A stretch of DNA of 64,000 nucleotides from the NCBI RefSeq assembly GCF_005080685.1, contig NZ_CP039371.1:5580001-5644000 (forward strand). The letters run 5' to 3'. Position 1 is the stretch's first letter. The number at the start of each line of letters is the position of its first letter. Both the position numbers and the translations under genes were made by a program. This document shows positions 56,505 to 64,000 of this stretch, piece by piece. The stretch is from Pseudomonas putida. GTDB lineage: Bacteria; Pseudomonadota; Gammaproteobacteria; Pseudomonadales; Pseudomonadaceae. The notes under the pieces were generated by a model. That model did no database searches. It saw only the letters and a list, made by a program, of their open reading frames with translations, and was not told the origin of the DNA.

Positions 56505-56640
56505 GTCCTAGGGGAGTAGTCTCCCGCGAGCCCCCAGCTCGCCCGGTACGCGTCAACATACTTGGCCCACAGGCCATGGCGCGTGCGACCCGAGGTCCGC
56601 GCAGACGGACCCAGGGTTTGACAAGACCTATGACACGCAC
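56505..56640 (+). ncRNA. yybP-ykoY family manganese riboswitch
   Basis: Conserved blocks in the right order: GGGGAGTAGTCTCCC (56511-56525), CGTCAACATACTTGG (56551-56565) and AGGGTTTGACAAGACCTATG (from 56613). GUCAACAUACU and UUGACAAGACC are the invariant loops that form the Mn2+ site. A stem TATGACACG/CGTGTCATA (56629-56637 with 56667-56675) and a CCCGCCCCC segment just before the ribosome site could be the expression platform. It sits in front of a UPF0016 manganese exporter gene, the classic target. Exact 5' and 3' limits are estimates. Confidence 0.9.
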
Positions 56641-56706
56641 ACCTTACCCGGGGCGGGGAGGTCGTACGTGTCATAGCCGTGTCGACCCGCCCCCGTAGGA
56701 AACCTG

Positions 56707-57291
56707 ATGCTGGAATCTCTGCTCGTCCCCACCGCAATCGTCGCCCTCGCTGAAATCGGCGACAAGACGCAATTGCTCGCGCTCATCCTCGCTGCCCGCT
56801 TCCGCAAGCCTTGGCCGATCATTGCCGGCATCATCGCCGCCACCCTGGCCAACCACGCCGCAGCCGGTGCCGTAGGCGCTTGGGTCAGTGGATTCTTCAC
56901 CGAAACGATGCTGCACTGGATCCTCGCCGCGAGCTTCACCGCCACCGCGCTGTGGACCCTGGTGCCGGACAAGATGGACGACGACGAGAACCCGGCACGC
57001 CGCTTCGGTCCGTTCCTGACCACGCTGATCGCCTTCTTCCTCGCCGAAATCGGTGACAAGACCCAGGTCGCCACGGTGATGCTGGCCGCCCAATACCCGC
57101 ACCTGATCATGGTCATCATCGGCACCACCCTGGGCATGCTGATCGCCAACGTACCCGTGGTCCTGGCCGGTAATTTCGCCGCCGACAAACTGCCGCTGGC
57201 ACTGATCCGCCGCCTGGCCGCCGCTGCCTTCTTCGTGCTGGCGATCGTCGCCGTGTACTCGGCGATGAAGGCCAGTGGCTGGGTCGGCTGA
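56707..57291 (+). CDS. UPF0016/GDT1 family manganese exporter
   Basis: 194 aa. Two homologous halves, each with the ExGDKT cation motif: AEIGDKTQ with Glu16 and AEIGDKTQ with Glu114. Six hydrophobic segments, with a short acidic cytoplasmic loop DKMDDDENPARR between the halves. Members (MneA/MntX) export Mn2+. Expression is expected to rise with Mn2+ through the upstream riboswitch. Start ATG 56707 after TAGGAAACCTG. Confidence 0.92.
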   Translation: MLESLLVPTAIVALAEIGDKTQLLALILAARFRKPWPIIAGIIAATLANHAAAGAVGAWVSGFFTETMLHWILAASFTATALWTLVPDKMDDDENPARRFGPFLTTLIAFFLAEIGDKTQVATVMLAAQYPHLIMVIIGTTLGMLIANVPVVLAGNFAADKLPLALIRRLAAAAFFVLAIVAVYSAMKASGWVG

Positions 57292-57372
57292 CGACCGACA
57301 CAGGGCTGCCTGGCAGCCCTGTTCCGGTGCTAGAGTGCCTTGCTCATGCCAAGGAGCCACAAGGAGCAACCT

Positions 57373-57855
57373 ATGGAGCTACACATGCGTGCGATCCTCC
57401 CTTTGCTGCTGGCGCTCAGCCTGCCCGCCGTCGCTGCTCCGCTGCACGGCCAGTTCCTGCCTCCGGACGACCAGTCGCTGCGCCAGGAAGCGCCGACCGG
57501 CCAGCAACTGCTGCAGGTCACCGACTACTCGGTGGTGGTCGGCGCCCAGCGCCCGTCCGACCAGCAGCCCATCCCGATCACCTCGTCGCTGCAGATGCGT
57601 CTGAAGGGCAAGCCGCTGAGCAAGGGCGCGACCATCAGCCAGGTGCTGCTGACCTTCGACGGCGAAGCCGGCAAGAGCCTGAAGAAGCCGGTGTACGACG
57701 AGCAGACCCGCACCCTGAGCCTGAACTACCCGGTGAGCGACTACCGGGTGATCATGGACCTGCTGCGCAACGAGACCCTGTACGTGCAGTTCCTGACCTA
57801 CGCCAATGGCCATGTCTGGGCTGACCTGCACACCGGCACCGTACGTACGCGTTGA
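57373..57855 (+). CDS. Exported protein of unknown function
   Basis: 160 aa. ATG 57373 with AAGGAG 6 nt upstream. Signal peptide (MRAILPLLLALSLPAVAAP, residues 5-22) then a beta-rich mature domain (QQLLQVTDYSVVVGAQRP, ITSSLQMRLKGKPLSKGATISQVLLTFDGEAG, VIMDLLRNETLYVQFLTYANGHVWADLHTG). No Cys. Not recognised. Separate from the Mn exporter by 81 nt; probably co-transcribed with the next small gene (68 nt gap). Confidence 0.82.
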   Translation: MELHMRAILPLLLALSLPAVAAPLHGQFLPPDDQSLRQEAPTGQQLLQVTDYSVVVGAQRPSDQQPIPITSSLQMRLKGKPLSKGATISQVLLTFDGEAGKSLKKPVYDEQTRTLSLNYPVSDYRVIMDLLRNETLYVQFLTYANGHVWADLHTGTVRTR

Positions 57856-57923
57856 GGCGCGCCACTCCAGGGGGGTACACTGCCGGCCTTCGAAATTCCG
57901 TGATGGTCCAGTTGGAGCCGGCA

Positions 57924-58214
57924 ATGCGCAAAGACAAGAAGCAGGTGATTGGTGACGAGATCAGCGATGACTACGTCAAGACGTTCCTTCAGTTCGAACC
58001 GGCCGATGGCGTGACCTCGCCGTCGCTGCACAAGCTGGTCAAGGCCTACCGCGGCCTGCGCGTCGACGACTTCGAGCGCTTCGTCGGCTTCTTCGTCGAA
58101 GCAGGCTTCGACCTGGACGGCAAGGACGAGCATGGCAAGACCTTCGTGCAACTGATCGAAGACCAGCGCAACGCGCCGGAGTACATAGAGATCATCGCCA
58201 ACGCCCGCGGCTGA
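57924..58214 (+). CDS. PA4642 family protein
   Basis: 96 aa. Small acidic cytoplasmic protein: KKQVIGDEISDDYVKTFLQFEPADGVTSPSLHKLVKAYRGLRVDDFERFVGFFVEAGFDLDGKDEHGKTFVQLIEDQRNA. This is the PA4642-type family, adjacent to mqo in P. aeruginosa as here. Function unknown; the last third looks like an ankyrin-type half-repeat (DLDGKDEHGKTFVQLI). Start MRKDKK at 57924 with GGAG upstream. Confidence 0.85.
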   Translation: MRKDKKQVIGDEISDDYVKTFLQFEPADGVTSPSLHKLVKAYRGLRVDDFERFVGFFVEAGFDLDGKDEHGKTFVQLIEDQRNAPEYIEIIANARG

Positions 58215-58220
58215 TCGGTC

Positions 58221-58271
58221 GTCTGTACTGGCCTCTTCGCGGCGGTTCGGCGCGAAGAGGCCAGTACAGAC
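58221..58271. repeat. REP-like 21-bp inverted repeat
   Basis: 58221-58241 (GTCTGTACTGGCCTCTTCGC then G) is the exact reverse complement of 58251-58271, with a 9-nt loop. A REP-type hairpin directly after the PA4642-type gene. Confidence 0.85.
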
Positions 58272-58282
58272 AACCAATGCCA

Positions 58283-58311
58283 CAAAAAAACGCCCCGAGG
58301 GGCGTTTTTTT
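58283..58311. terminator. Bidirectional Rho-independent terminator
   Basis: A7, then the stem CGCCC/GGGCG with a short loop, then T7. Serves the convergent PA4642-type gene and mqo. Confidence 0.93.
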
Positions 58312-58324
58312 CGTTCAGGCAAGC

Positions 58325-59830
58325 TTAGGCGTAATGCTTGGCCGGGCTGTTTTCCACCAGCTCCAGCGCCACGTCGTTGTCGGCACTGATCTTGTGGTAC
58401 AGCGCCGCATCGGTCGCCAGGGTCTTCTCACGCGCCGGGAAGATTTCCTTGAGCTTGGCAGCCCAGGCGCCCTTTGCCTGCTCGGGGAAGCAGCGCTCGA
58501 TCAGCTCGAGCATGATCGACACGGTCACCGAAGCGCCTGGCGAGGCGCCAAGCAATGCCGCCAGACTGCCGTCCTCGGCCGAGACCAGCTCGGTACCGAA
58601 CTGCAGGATGCCGCCCTTCTTCGGGTCCTTCTTGATGATCTGCACGCGCTGGCCGGCCACTTCCAGGCGCCAGTCCTCGGCCTTTGCCTGCGGATAGAAG
58701 CGACGCAGCGACTCCAGGCGTTGCTCCATGGACTGCATCACTTCGCTGACCAGGTACTTGGTCAGGTCCATGTTGTCGCGCGCCACGGCCAGCATCGGGC
58801 CGATGTTGCCCATGCGCACCGACAGCGGCAGGTCCATGAACGAACCATGCTTGAGGAACTTGGTGGTGAAGCCTGCGTACGGCCCGAACAGCAGCGATTT
58901 CTTGCCATCGACCACACGGGTGTCGAGGTGCGGCACCGACATGGGCGGCGCACCGACCGCGGCCTGGCTGTAGACCTTGGCCTGGTGCTGCTTGACGATT
59001 TCCGGGTTGTCGCAACGCAGCCATTGGCCGCTGACCGGGAATCCGCCAAAACCCTTGCTCTCCGGGATGCCCGACAGCTGCAGCAGCGGCAGGGCCGCGC
59101 CACCGGCGCCGAGGAACACGAAACGGGCGTCGACTTCACGGCTGCCGCCGCTGTTGACGTCCTTGATGCTGACGGTCCAGCCACTGCCGTTACGACGCAG
59201 GCCGACGACCTTCTTGCTGTACTTGACCTGGGCGTCGGGCGCGTCACCCAGCAGCTTGAGCAGCTTGTTGGTCAAGGCGCCGAAGTTGACGTCGGTGCCC
59301 TTGAGCACGCGGGTGGCGGCAATGCGCTGGTCAGCAGGTCGCCCCGGCATCATCAGCGGCATCCAGTCCTTCATCACGGCCTGGTCTTCGGTGTATTCCA
59401 TCTCGGCGAAGGCATGGTGCTGCTTGAGCAACTCGTAGCGCTTCTTGAGGAAGCCGATACCTTTCTCACCCTCGACATAGCTCAGGTGCGGGACCGGATT
59501 GATGAAGGCACGGGCCGAGCCGAAATTGCCTTTCTTGCTCAGGTAGGCCCAGAACTGGCGCGAGACCTCGAACTGGGTATTGATGTGCACGGCCTTCTTG
59601 ATGTCGATGCTGCCATCGGCGGCCTGGGGCGTGTAGTTCAGCTCGCACAGGCCGGCGTGGCCGGTACCTGCGTTGTTCCAGGGGTTGGAGCTTTCCGCGG
59701 CCCCGGAGTCCATCGCCTCGACGACCTCCAGCTTGAGGGTCGGGTCGAGCTCCTTGAGCAGTACGGCCAGGGTGGCACTCATGATGCCCGCGCCTACCAA
59801 TACCACATCAACCGATTCGTTCTGCGCCAT
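58325..59830 (-). CDS. mqo: Malate:quinone oxidoreductase
   Basis: 501 aa. FAD-dependent peripheral membrane enzyme oxidising malate to oxaloacetate and passing electrons to quinone in the TCA cycle. FAD site [22 protein letters not shown], family signature [24 protein letters not shown], and C-terminal [24 protein letters not shown]. Full length. Start ATG 59830 (MAQNESVD). Pseudomonas usually has more than one mqo; which one this is cannot be told here beyond its PA4642-type neighbour. Confidence 0.95.
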   Translation of the reverse strand: MAQNESVDVVLVGAGIMSATLAVLLKELDPTLKLEVVEAMDSGAAESSNPWNNAGTGHAGLCELNYTPQAADGSIDIKKAVHINTQFEVSRQFWAYLSKKGNFGSARAFINPVPHLSYVEGEKGIGFLKKRYELLKQHHAFAEMEYTEDQAVMKDWMPLMMPGRPADQRIAATRVLKGTDVNFGALTNKLLKLLGDAPDAQVKYSKKVVGLRRNGSGWTVSIKDVNSGGSREVDARFVFLGAGGAALPLLQLSGIPESKGFGGFPVSGQWLRCDNPEIVKQHQAKVYSQAAVGAPPMSVPHLDTRVVDGKKSLLFGPYAGFTTKFLKHGSFMDLPLSVRMGNIGPMLAVARDNMDLTKYLVSEVMQSMEQRLESLRRFYPQAKAEDWRLEVAGQRVQIIKKDPKKGGILQFGTELVSAEDGSLAALLGASPGASVTVSIMLELIERCFPEQAKGAWAAKLKEIFPAREKTLATDAALYHKISADNDVALELVENSPAKHYA

Positions 59831-60576
59831 TTAACGCGTCTCCACAATCTACAGCTACCTAATTGACAGCATAGGACCACTGGGGTCACCAGGAATCGCC
59901 ATGTCCGACTCTTCGCAGTTCTTGCAACTTCCGCGGACACCGCCAACCAGTCTTCGGGTTCAGGTATTGAACGCCGTTTGCCACGGGTGCGGCAATTCGA
60001 CTTATGGTCGAGGGTCCCTGCGTGCGTTAAGGGAACGGTTCAGCCACCCATCCGCGATGAGCGATCTTGCCGCCTGTTCAGGGCTGTTCGGGACACATCT
60101 GCCGCTTTTACACATGCCAGACTGTTCATTGCTCGCCACACTCTCGTGAAGTTGTGAAAAACCGTTTTTTCACGCTCTTTTGGAGTCGTGAACCTCAAAA
60201 GGGGACTGCGCGATGGCAACCCACAGGTTCATGCAGTGCGAAGGGCCGGAAAAGCAGGCACGACAGCCGATGCAAGACCTGAGTGGAAGGCTCTCTGTGG
60301 GCGAAGCGGTAAAGGTGCCGGGGTCAAGCGGCGAATGCGGGGCCCGATCAGGAGACGTCCTTATAATCGGGGGGAGATTATAACGATGTCGCGGACAGAA
60401 AGGTCGGAAATCGTGGTTTTTATTGCAGCGTTTGTCCGTTTATCGGACTGCGCCCCTGCATGCGGCGTTGTGCCCGGTTGCAAAAACCCGCCGCAGAGGC
60501 TCTTCGCGACCGATGACTGGGCCGCGTGAGCCTAGGTATACTGTGCGCCTTTGCCGTCTTTTCTGGAGAAACGCGC
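59831..60576. other. 746-bp gap between divergent mqo and the YajG-like gene
   Basis: No convincing gene. Notable items: a hairpin GTGAAAAA/TTTTTCAC (60154-60161 with 60166-60173); a perfect palindrome TTATAATC/GATTATAA (60361-60368 with 60376-60383) around a GGGGGGA loop, which places a TATAAT hexamer on both strands; and a short open frame 60213-60383 (56 codons, MATHRFMQCEG...) behind AGGGGA, which has weak codon bias and is not called as a gene. The promoters of mqo and the lipoprotein gene must lie here. Confidence 0.6.
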
Positions 60577-61161
60577 ATGTTGCAACGTCTGTTGTTCAGT
60601 GTGCTCGCCGTGGCCAGCCTCAGCCTGGTCGGTTGTGCCCACAGCCCGCAACAACTCAGCCCGCAACCCCAACTCACCGCTCAGCTCGCTCCGGTCGGCC
60701 ACGGCCAGCCGGTGGTGGTGCGCGTGGTCGATGGCCGGGCCTCGCAATCGCTGGGCACTCGCGGTGGCATGTACCCCGAGACCAGCACCATCAGCGTCAG
60801 CGGCAACGACGTGGTGCCCAAACTGCAGGCCCAGGCCGAAGCCGCCGTGCGCCTGCTGGGCTTCACTCCGACGCCCAACGCCGGCAACGCCCCGCAGCTG
60901 ACCGTGACCCTGGCCGAACTCAAGTACCAGTCGCCCAAGGACAACCTGTACGTGACCGAAGCCACCATCGGTGCCACCTTCCGCGCCGACGTGTCCAACG
61001 CCAGCCGCCGCTACAGCGGCCGTTATGGCGCTTCGCTGGACCAGCGCTTCGGCATGGCACCGAACCAGGAAACCAACACCAAGTTGGTGAGCGACGTGCT
61101 CAGCGACGCCCTCACCCGCCTGTTCAAGGATCCGACCATCGGCCAGGTCCTGGCCGAGTAA
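60577..61161 (+). CDS. YajG-family outer membrane lipoprotein
   Basis: 194 aa. Lipobox LVGC with lipidated Cys20, then a YajG-like domain (VVVRVVDGRASQSLGTRGGMYPETSTISVSGNDVVPKLQAQAEAAVRLLGFTP, LTVTLAELKYQSP, TKLVSDVLSDALTRLFKDPTIGQVLAE). Anchored lipoprotein of uncertain role, often near mqo/tpx-type genes in Pseudomonas. Start at ATG 60577 with GGAG 8 nt upstream; an in-frame ORF extension is not lipoprotein-like. Confidence 0.9.
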   Translation: MLQRLLFSVLAVASLSLVGCAHSPQQLSPQPQLTAQLAPVGHGQPVVVRVVDGRASQSLGTRGGMYPETSTISVSGNDVVPKLQAQAEAAVRLLGFTPTPNAGNAPQLTVTLAELKYQSPKDNLYVTEATIGATFRADVSNASRRYSGRYGASLDQRFGMAPNQETNTKLVSDVLSDALTRLFKDPTIGQVLAE

Positions 61162-61181
61162 GCGCTTCCTTTCAAGGCCAG

Positions 61182-61216
61182 AAGCCCGCTGCCGGGTACC
61201 CGGCAGCGGGCTTTTT
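61182..61216. terminator. Terminator after the YajG-like gene
   Basis: Perfect 16-bp palindromic stem AAGCCCGCTGCCGGGT/ACCCGGCAGCGGGCTT (61182-61213) followed by T's. Confidence 0.92.
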
Positions 61217-61235
61217 CTTGCGCGGCAATCCAGGC

Positions 61236-61442
61236 CTAGGCCGCTTCTATATGGAAGTCGAGCAAGCTGACACCGGTACCGGCATCCACCTCGGGCAGGT
61301 CGTCGTGGGCATGCCCACCCAGCGCGCAATAGACCAGCCAATGGCGGTCCTGGACATTGATGGCGAAACCGTCGATCAACGCCTGCTGCTCGTCGCTCTG
61401 GGCGATGAGGTAGAGGCGGTCCTGGTTTTCGGCGTGCAGCAT
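61236..61442 (-). CDS. Small conserved-type hypothetical protein
   Basis: 68 aa. ATG 61442 with GGAG 8 nt upstream. Acidic, one Cys, two His clusters (GGHAHDD and HIEAA), residues LIAQSDEQQALIDGFAINVQDRHWLVYCALGG. No signal peptide or TM. Convergent with the lipoprotein gene. Function unknown. Confidence 0.7.
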   Translation of the reverse strand: MLHAENQDRLYLIAQSDEQQALIDGFAINVQDRHWLVYCALGGHAHDDLPEVDAGTGVSLLDFHIEAA

Positions 61443-61599
61443 GACTAGCTCCGTCTGGTCGAAAGGCCGACAGGGTGGCCTGTTCTGATGACGAGCGTGT
61501 GACAGATGAAATTAGATGACAGTTGGTCGCCAAGCCTGAGCGCGGTCGTAGGCTTTGGGTAGAATGCCAGCCTTCCGATGTTCCGACCGAGGTTGCTCG

Positions 61600-61860
61600 A
61601 TGTCCTTGCACGTGCTCTGGGGGTTCCTGGCTGCCCACCCGACCAAGCTGATCAATCTGCTGGCGTTGCTGCTGACCTGCCCAGGCGGGTTGCTGCTGCA
61701 GAACGCCCGGCGCCGCGAGGCCGTCGCCCGTGAACACCTGGCGGTGGACGAAGGCACGGTAGATACCTTCGACCAGCGCGTGCCCCGCTACTACTACATT
61801 CTCGGTTTCTCGTGCCTGGCCATGGCGCTGCTGCTGTCCTGGTTCAGCACCTGGATCTGA
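61600..61860 (+). CDS. Small membrane protein, two TM segments
   Basis: 86 aa. TM1 about 5-33 (FLAAHPTKLINLLALLLTCPGGLLL), TM2 about 65-84 (YYYILGFSCLAMALLLSWFSTWI), with a charged loop ARRREAVAREHLAVDEGTVDTFDQR between. Not recognised. Start ATG 61600. Convergent with the acyltransferase gene, 30-nt gap. Confidence 0.72.
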   Translation: MSLHVLWGFLAAHPTKLINLLALLLTCPGGLLLQNARRREAVAREHLAVDEGTVDTFDQRVPRYYYILGFSCLAMALLLSWFSTWI

Positions 61861-61890
61861 CCTGCAGGGCCGCGTTGCGGCCCTCTGGGG

Positions 61891-63057
61891 TCAGGCCACC
61901 GGCGCCTGCTGCTTGACCTGGTACTGGTTGCGCACCGGGGTCGCGTATTGCAGCACCAGATACGGCCGCTGTTCTTCCGGGCAGGCGTCCAGGCGGCGCT
62001 GCCACTCTTCCCTGGCCTTGGCCAGTTCTTCGCCTGGGAACACCTTCTCGGCGCTCGGCACCTGCAGCGCCTCGTCTTTCTCGTCCCACATCGCGTAGGC
62101 TAGGTAATGCACCGGGAACAGCCGGTAGCCACCGAGAATCTGCCGGTCGATTTCTTGCGCCAGCTGCTTGGTGTCCTCGTAGTACTCGGTCACCGGCGGC
62201 GCGAAGTTGATGTGCACCCGGCCCTTGTAGCCGGTGATGCCCTTGGCGATGCTGTTGTCGTCCTCGCCCGGCGCCTTCTTGTAGGTGCCGGTGGTGGCGC
62301 GGATGTACAGCTCGCGAGCCTTGGCCTGGTCGCAGGGGTCGTATTCGTAGCTGATCGACACCGGAATCAGGTTCAGGCCCTGGATCACCGCGCCGAACGC
62401 CTCGTCCTTGCGGCTCATGTGGAACATCTTGAGGATCGCCGAATCGGTGCGATCGTCACCGTCCTTGGCCCGGCCTTCGGCCTGGGCGATCCAGATCGAC
62501 ACGCAATCGTTGCGGATCGAATGATTGATGTAGGCCGACAGCAGTTGGTAGGCGGCGAGTTTCTCGCGCCGGCCACTGATCGAGCGGTGCACGATGAAGC
62601 TCTTGTTCAGGCGCATCATGTCGCTGACGAAGGGCTTTTGCAGCAGGTTGTCGCCAATGGCGATACGTGGCGTCGGCAGGCCGGCGTGGTACACGGCGTA
62701 ATTGACGAACGCCGGGTCCATGACGATGTCGCGGTGGTTGGCCAGGAACAGGTAGGCCGTGCCCGACTTGAGCTGTTCGACGCCCGAATAGGTGACCCCG
62801 TCGGTGGCGCGATCGATGGTCCGGTCGACGTAGTACTCGACCTTGTCCTGCAGGGTCGCGACGCAGGTGACGTCGGCGAACTCTTTGCGCAGGCGACGGG
62901 CGATCAGCGGCTTGAGCAGCCAGCCGAACGAACCCGCTGCACGCGGGAAGCGGAAGTGGGTGAGGATATCGAGGAATGCCGGGTCGCTGAGCAGGCGCGC
63001 CAGAACGGCAGGGACCTCAGCGTCGTCGTACGGTCGGATGGCATCGAATTCGCCCAT
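61891..63057 (-). CDS. 1-acyl-sn-glycerol-3-phosphate acyltransferase-type protein
   Basis: 388 aa. PlsC-fold acyltransferase for phospholipid or related lipid synthesis. HX4D active-site motif LANHRDIVMD (His108, Asp113), later GRREKLAAYQLLSAYINHSIRNDCVSIWIAQAEGRAKDG (the PEGxR-like block is AEGRAKDG). The extra C-terminus (LAYAMWDEKDEALQVPSAEKVFPGEELAKAREEWQRRL) is longer than standard PlsC. Start placed at the second of tandem ATGs (63057) from the ribosome-site spacing; 63060 is also possible. Confidence 0.85.
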   Translation of the reverse strand: MGEFDAIRPYDDAEVPAVLARLLSDPAFLDILTHFRFPRAAGSFGWLLKPLIARRLRKEFADVTCVATLQDKVEYYVDRTIDRATDGVTYSGVEQLKSGTAYLFLANHRDIVMDPAFVNYAVYHAGLPTPRIAIGDNLLQKPFVSDMMRLNKSFIVHRSISGRREKLAAYQLLSAYINHSIRNDCVSIWIAQAEGRAKDGDDRTDSAILKMFHMSRKDEAFGAVIQGLNLIPVSISYEYDPCDQAKARELYIRATTGTYKKAPGEDDNSIAKGITGYKGRVHINFAPPVTEYYEDTKQLAQEIDRQILGGYRLFPVHYLAYAMWDEKDEALQVPSAEKVFPGEELAKAREEWQRRLDACPEEQRPYLVLQYATPVRNQYQVKQQAPVA

Positions 63058-63181
63058 CATGCTCTCTTGTTGGAAACGGCTAGGGTAATAAATCAGGGAG
63101 GGGCCCAAGAAACGGCTCGGACACGCACAGGCCCTGTAGACAGATCGGCAATTATACGCACAAGTCAGCGCGGAGGCCGCG

Positions 63182-63367
63182 ATGCTGGAAACCGACTTCT
63201 ATGATTGTCCTTATTGTGGCGAACGCGTGGAAACCACGATCGACCTTTCCGGCGGCGACCAGGTGTACATCGAGGACTGCCAGGTATGTTGTCGACCCGT
63301 GGTATTCATCCTGCAGGTGCACGGTGACGAATGGATGCTCGATGTCAGACGCGAGGACGATGCCTGA
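63182..63367 (+). CDS. CPXCG-motif cysteine-rich small protein
   Basis: 61 aa. CPYC at 9-12 (DCPYCGE) and DCQVCCRP at 32-39 give a four-Cys zinc knuckle; remainder VVFILQVHGDEWMLDVRREDDA. Family is widespread, function unknown. The next gene overlaps its stop by 1 nt (TGATG). Confidence 0.9.
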   Translation: MLETDFYDCPYCGERVETTIDLSGGDQVYIEDCQVCCRPVVFILQVHGDEWMLDVRREDDA

Positions 63368-63627
63368 TGCGCAGGATCTACGAACCGGAAAACCTGCTGG
63401 AGGCGCAGATGCTGATCGGCATGCTCGCCAGCGAAGGGGTCGAGGTACACCTGATCGGGCGCGACCTGATCGGCGGCGTCGGCGAACTACCGCTGCACGG
63501 CCTGCTTGGCCTGGCCGTGCCGGACGAGCAGGCCGACTACGCACGGCAGCTGATCGATGCGTACAATGATGCCCTGCCGCTTGCCGGCGACGAACCGGAG
63601 CACGTTCCCGGTACCTTGATCTGCTAG
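63367..63627 (+). CDS. DUF2007 putative signal-transducing protein
   Basis: 86 aa. DUF2007 pattern: YEPENLLEAQMLIGMLASEGVEVHLIGRDLIGGVGELPLHGLLGLAVPDEQADYARQLI, a PII-like small alpha/beta domain. Overlaps the CPXCG gene by 1 nt, so these two are co-translated. Role unknown. Confidence 0.88.
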   Translation: MRRIYEPENLLEAQMLIGMLASEGVEVHLIGRDLIGGVGELPLHGLLGLAVPDEQADYARQLIDAYNDALPLAGDEPEHVPGTLIC

Positions 63628-63642
63628 GTTTTCAATTCGCCC

Positions 63643-64000
63643 ATGTGTGGACGCTACGCCCTGTTTCGCTGGCCCCAGGCCCTGGCTACCCTGCCAGGTT
63701 TCCCGCAGGGCCAGCCTGCGCAATGGAACATCTCGCCCGGCGCCTCGGTGCTGATCCAACGCCAGATCGATGGCCAGGCGCAACTGGCCAGGGCGCGCTG
63801 GGGGCTGACCCCGGCCTGGCTCACCGACCTGTCCCGCACGCCAGCCCATGCGCGGGCCGAAACCCTGGCTGAGCAGCCGATGTTCCGCGAGGCACTGCGC
63901 CAGCGCCGCTGCCTGATGCCGGCCAACGGCTTCTACGAATGGCGCGGCACGGTGCGCAAGCGCCCGTACTGGCTGACCCCTGGAGAGGGTTCGGCGCTGT
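63643..64000 (+). CDS. SRAP domain protein (HMCES/YedK-like), 5' part
   Basis: First 119 codons; runs off the window end. MCGRY with Cys2 exposed after Met removal (catalytic thiazolidine-forming Cys), ARWGLTPAWL, ARAET, and NGFYEWRG with Glu99. These are the HMCES/YedK hallmarks. The family shields abasic sites in single-stranded DNA by covalent cross-link. 15 nt after the DUF2007 gene, same strand. Confidence 0.92.
   Translation, partial: MCGRYALFRWPQALATLPGFPQGQPAQWNISPGASVLIQRQIDGQAQLARARWGLTPAWLTDLSRTPAHARAETLAEQPMFREALRQRRCLMPANGFYEWRGTVRKRPYWLTPGEGSAL

Noticed and set aside
59901..60149. 82-aa frame upstream of mqo
   Set aside because: No ribosome site, unbiased codon use, no recognisable motif.
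60188..60529. 113-aa plus-strand frame in the mqo-yajG gap
   Set aside because: Arg/Cys-rich, poor codon bias, spans the TATAAT palindrome, no family resemblance; also conflicts with the shorter 60213-60383 frame, which itself is weak.

Overview
The window looks like chromosomal DNA of a Pseudomonas putida-group bacterium. The sequence is GC-rich with strongly GC-biased third codon positions. It carries Pseudomonas-type intergenic REP palindromes, a fructose PTS encoded as fruB-fruK-fruA with a divergent fruR, mqo next to a PA4642-type gene, ampDE-nadC, an OprD porin, and a LapHIJ-like secretion operon. From memory, the gene order parallels P. putida KT2440 from about PP_0806 down to PP_0747; no alignment was run. 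No phage, IS element, CRISPR array, rRNA or tRNA was recognised. Genes are tightly packed, many with ATGA stop/start overlaps.

Layout. (1) 1-5.9 kb: the last codons of an upstream gene (possibly a giant adhesin), then a type I secretion operon (TolC-like, ABC with degenerate C39 domain, HlyD-like), then cheV. (2) 6-17.3 kb: a small secreted protein, an RND efflux operon with its own response regulator and sensor kinase, a tiny exported protein, an OprD porin, a membrane diguanylate cyclase, a PA2169-family stress-type protein and a DUF3820 protein. (3) 17.5-25.6 kb: fruBKA and divergent fruR with a probable Cra/FruR operator, tatD, and an unknown 147-aa protein. (4) 25.6-33 kb: ampDE, a DUF1631 protein, nadC, trxB, cysZ and a small unknown gene. 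(5) 33-40.9 kb: a soluble PAS-PAS chemoreceptor (BdlA-like), a glycosyltransferase, glutathione peroxidase, SlyD-like PPIase, DUF3565, pta, an OmpA-type lipoprotein and an MBL-fold hydrolase. (6) 40.9-44 kb: a MazEF/PemIK-type toxin-antitoxin pair and a soluble histidine kinase paired with a REC-TPR regulator. (7) 44.2-54.6 kb: a frameshifted MalT/LuxR-type regulator, a near-perfect triplication of a 323-bp intergenic unit, a DUF1302-DUF1329 operon, a medium-chain acyl-CoA ligase and a 2-hydroxyacid dehydrogenase. (8) 54.6-64 kb: rsmC, a 0.64-kb long inverted repeat, a yybP-ykoY Mn2+ riboswitch in front of a UPF0016 Mn exporter, small genes, mqo, a YajG lipoprotein, an acyltransferase, two small metal/signal proteins and the start of a SRAP (HMCES/YedK-like) gene cut by the window end.

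The genes form mostly independent housekeeping and envelope modules. The most coherent units are adhesin export, RND efflux with its two-component system, fructose uptake with phosphorylation and Cra control, AmpD/AmpE muropeptide recycling, and the fatty-acid-related regulator/DUF1302/DUF1329/acyl-CoA ligase block. The unusual DNA is in the intergenic regions: the 323-bp triplication beside a broken regulator, several nested inverted repeats, and a riboswitch. All coordinates, motifs and repeat comparisons were read by eye; family names rest on remembered motifs and gene order, not database searches.
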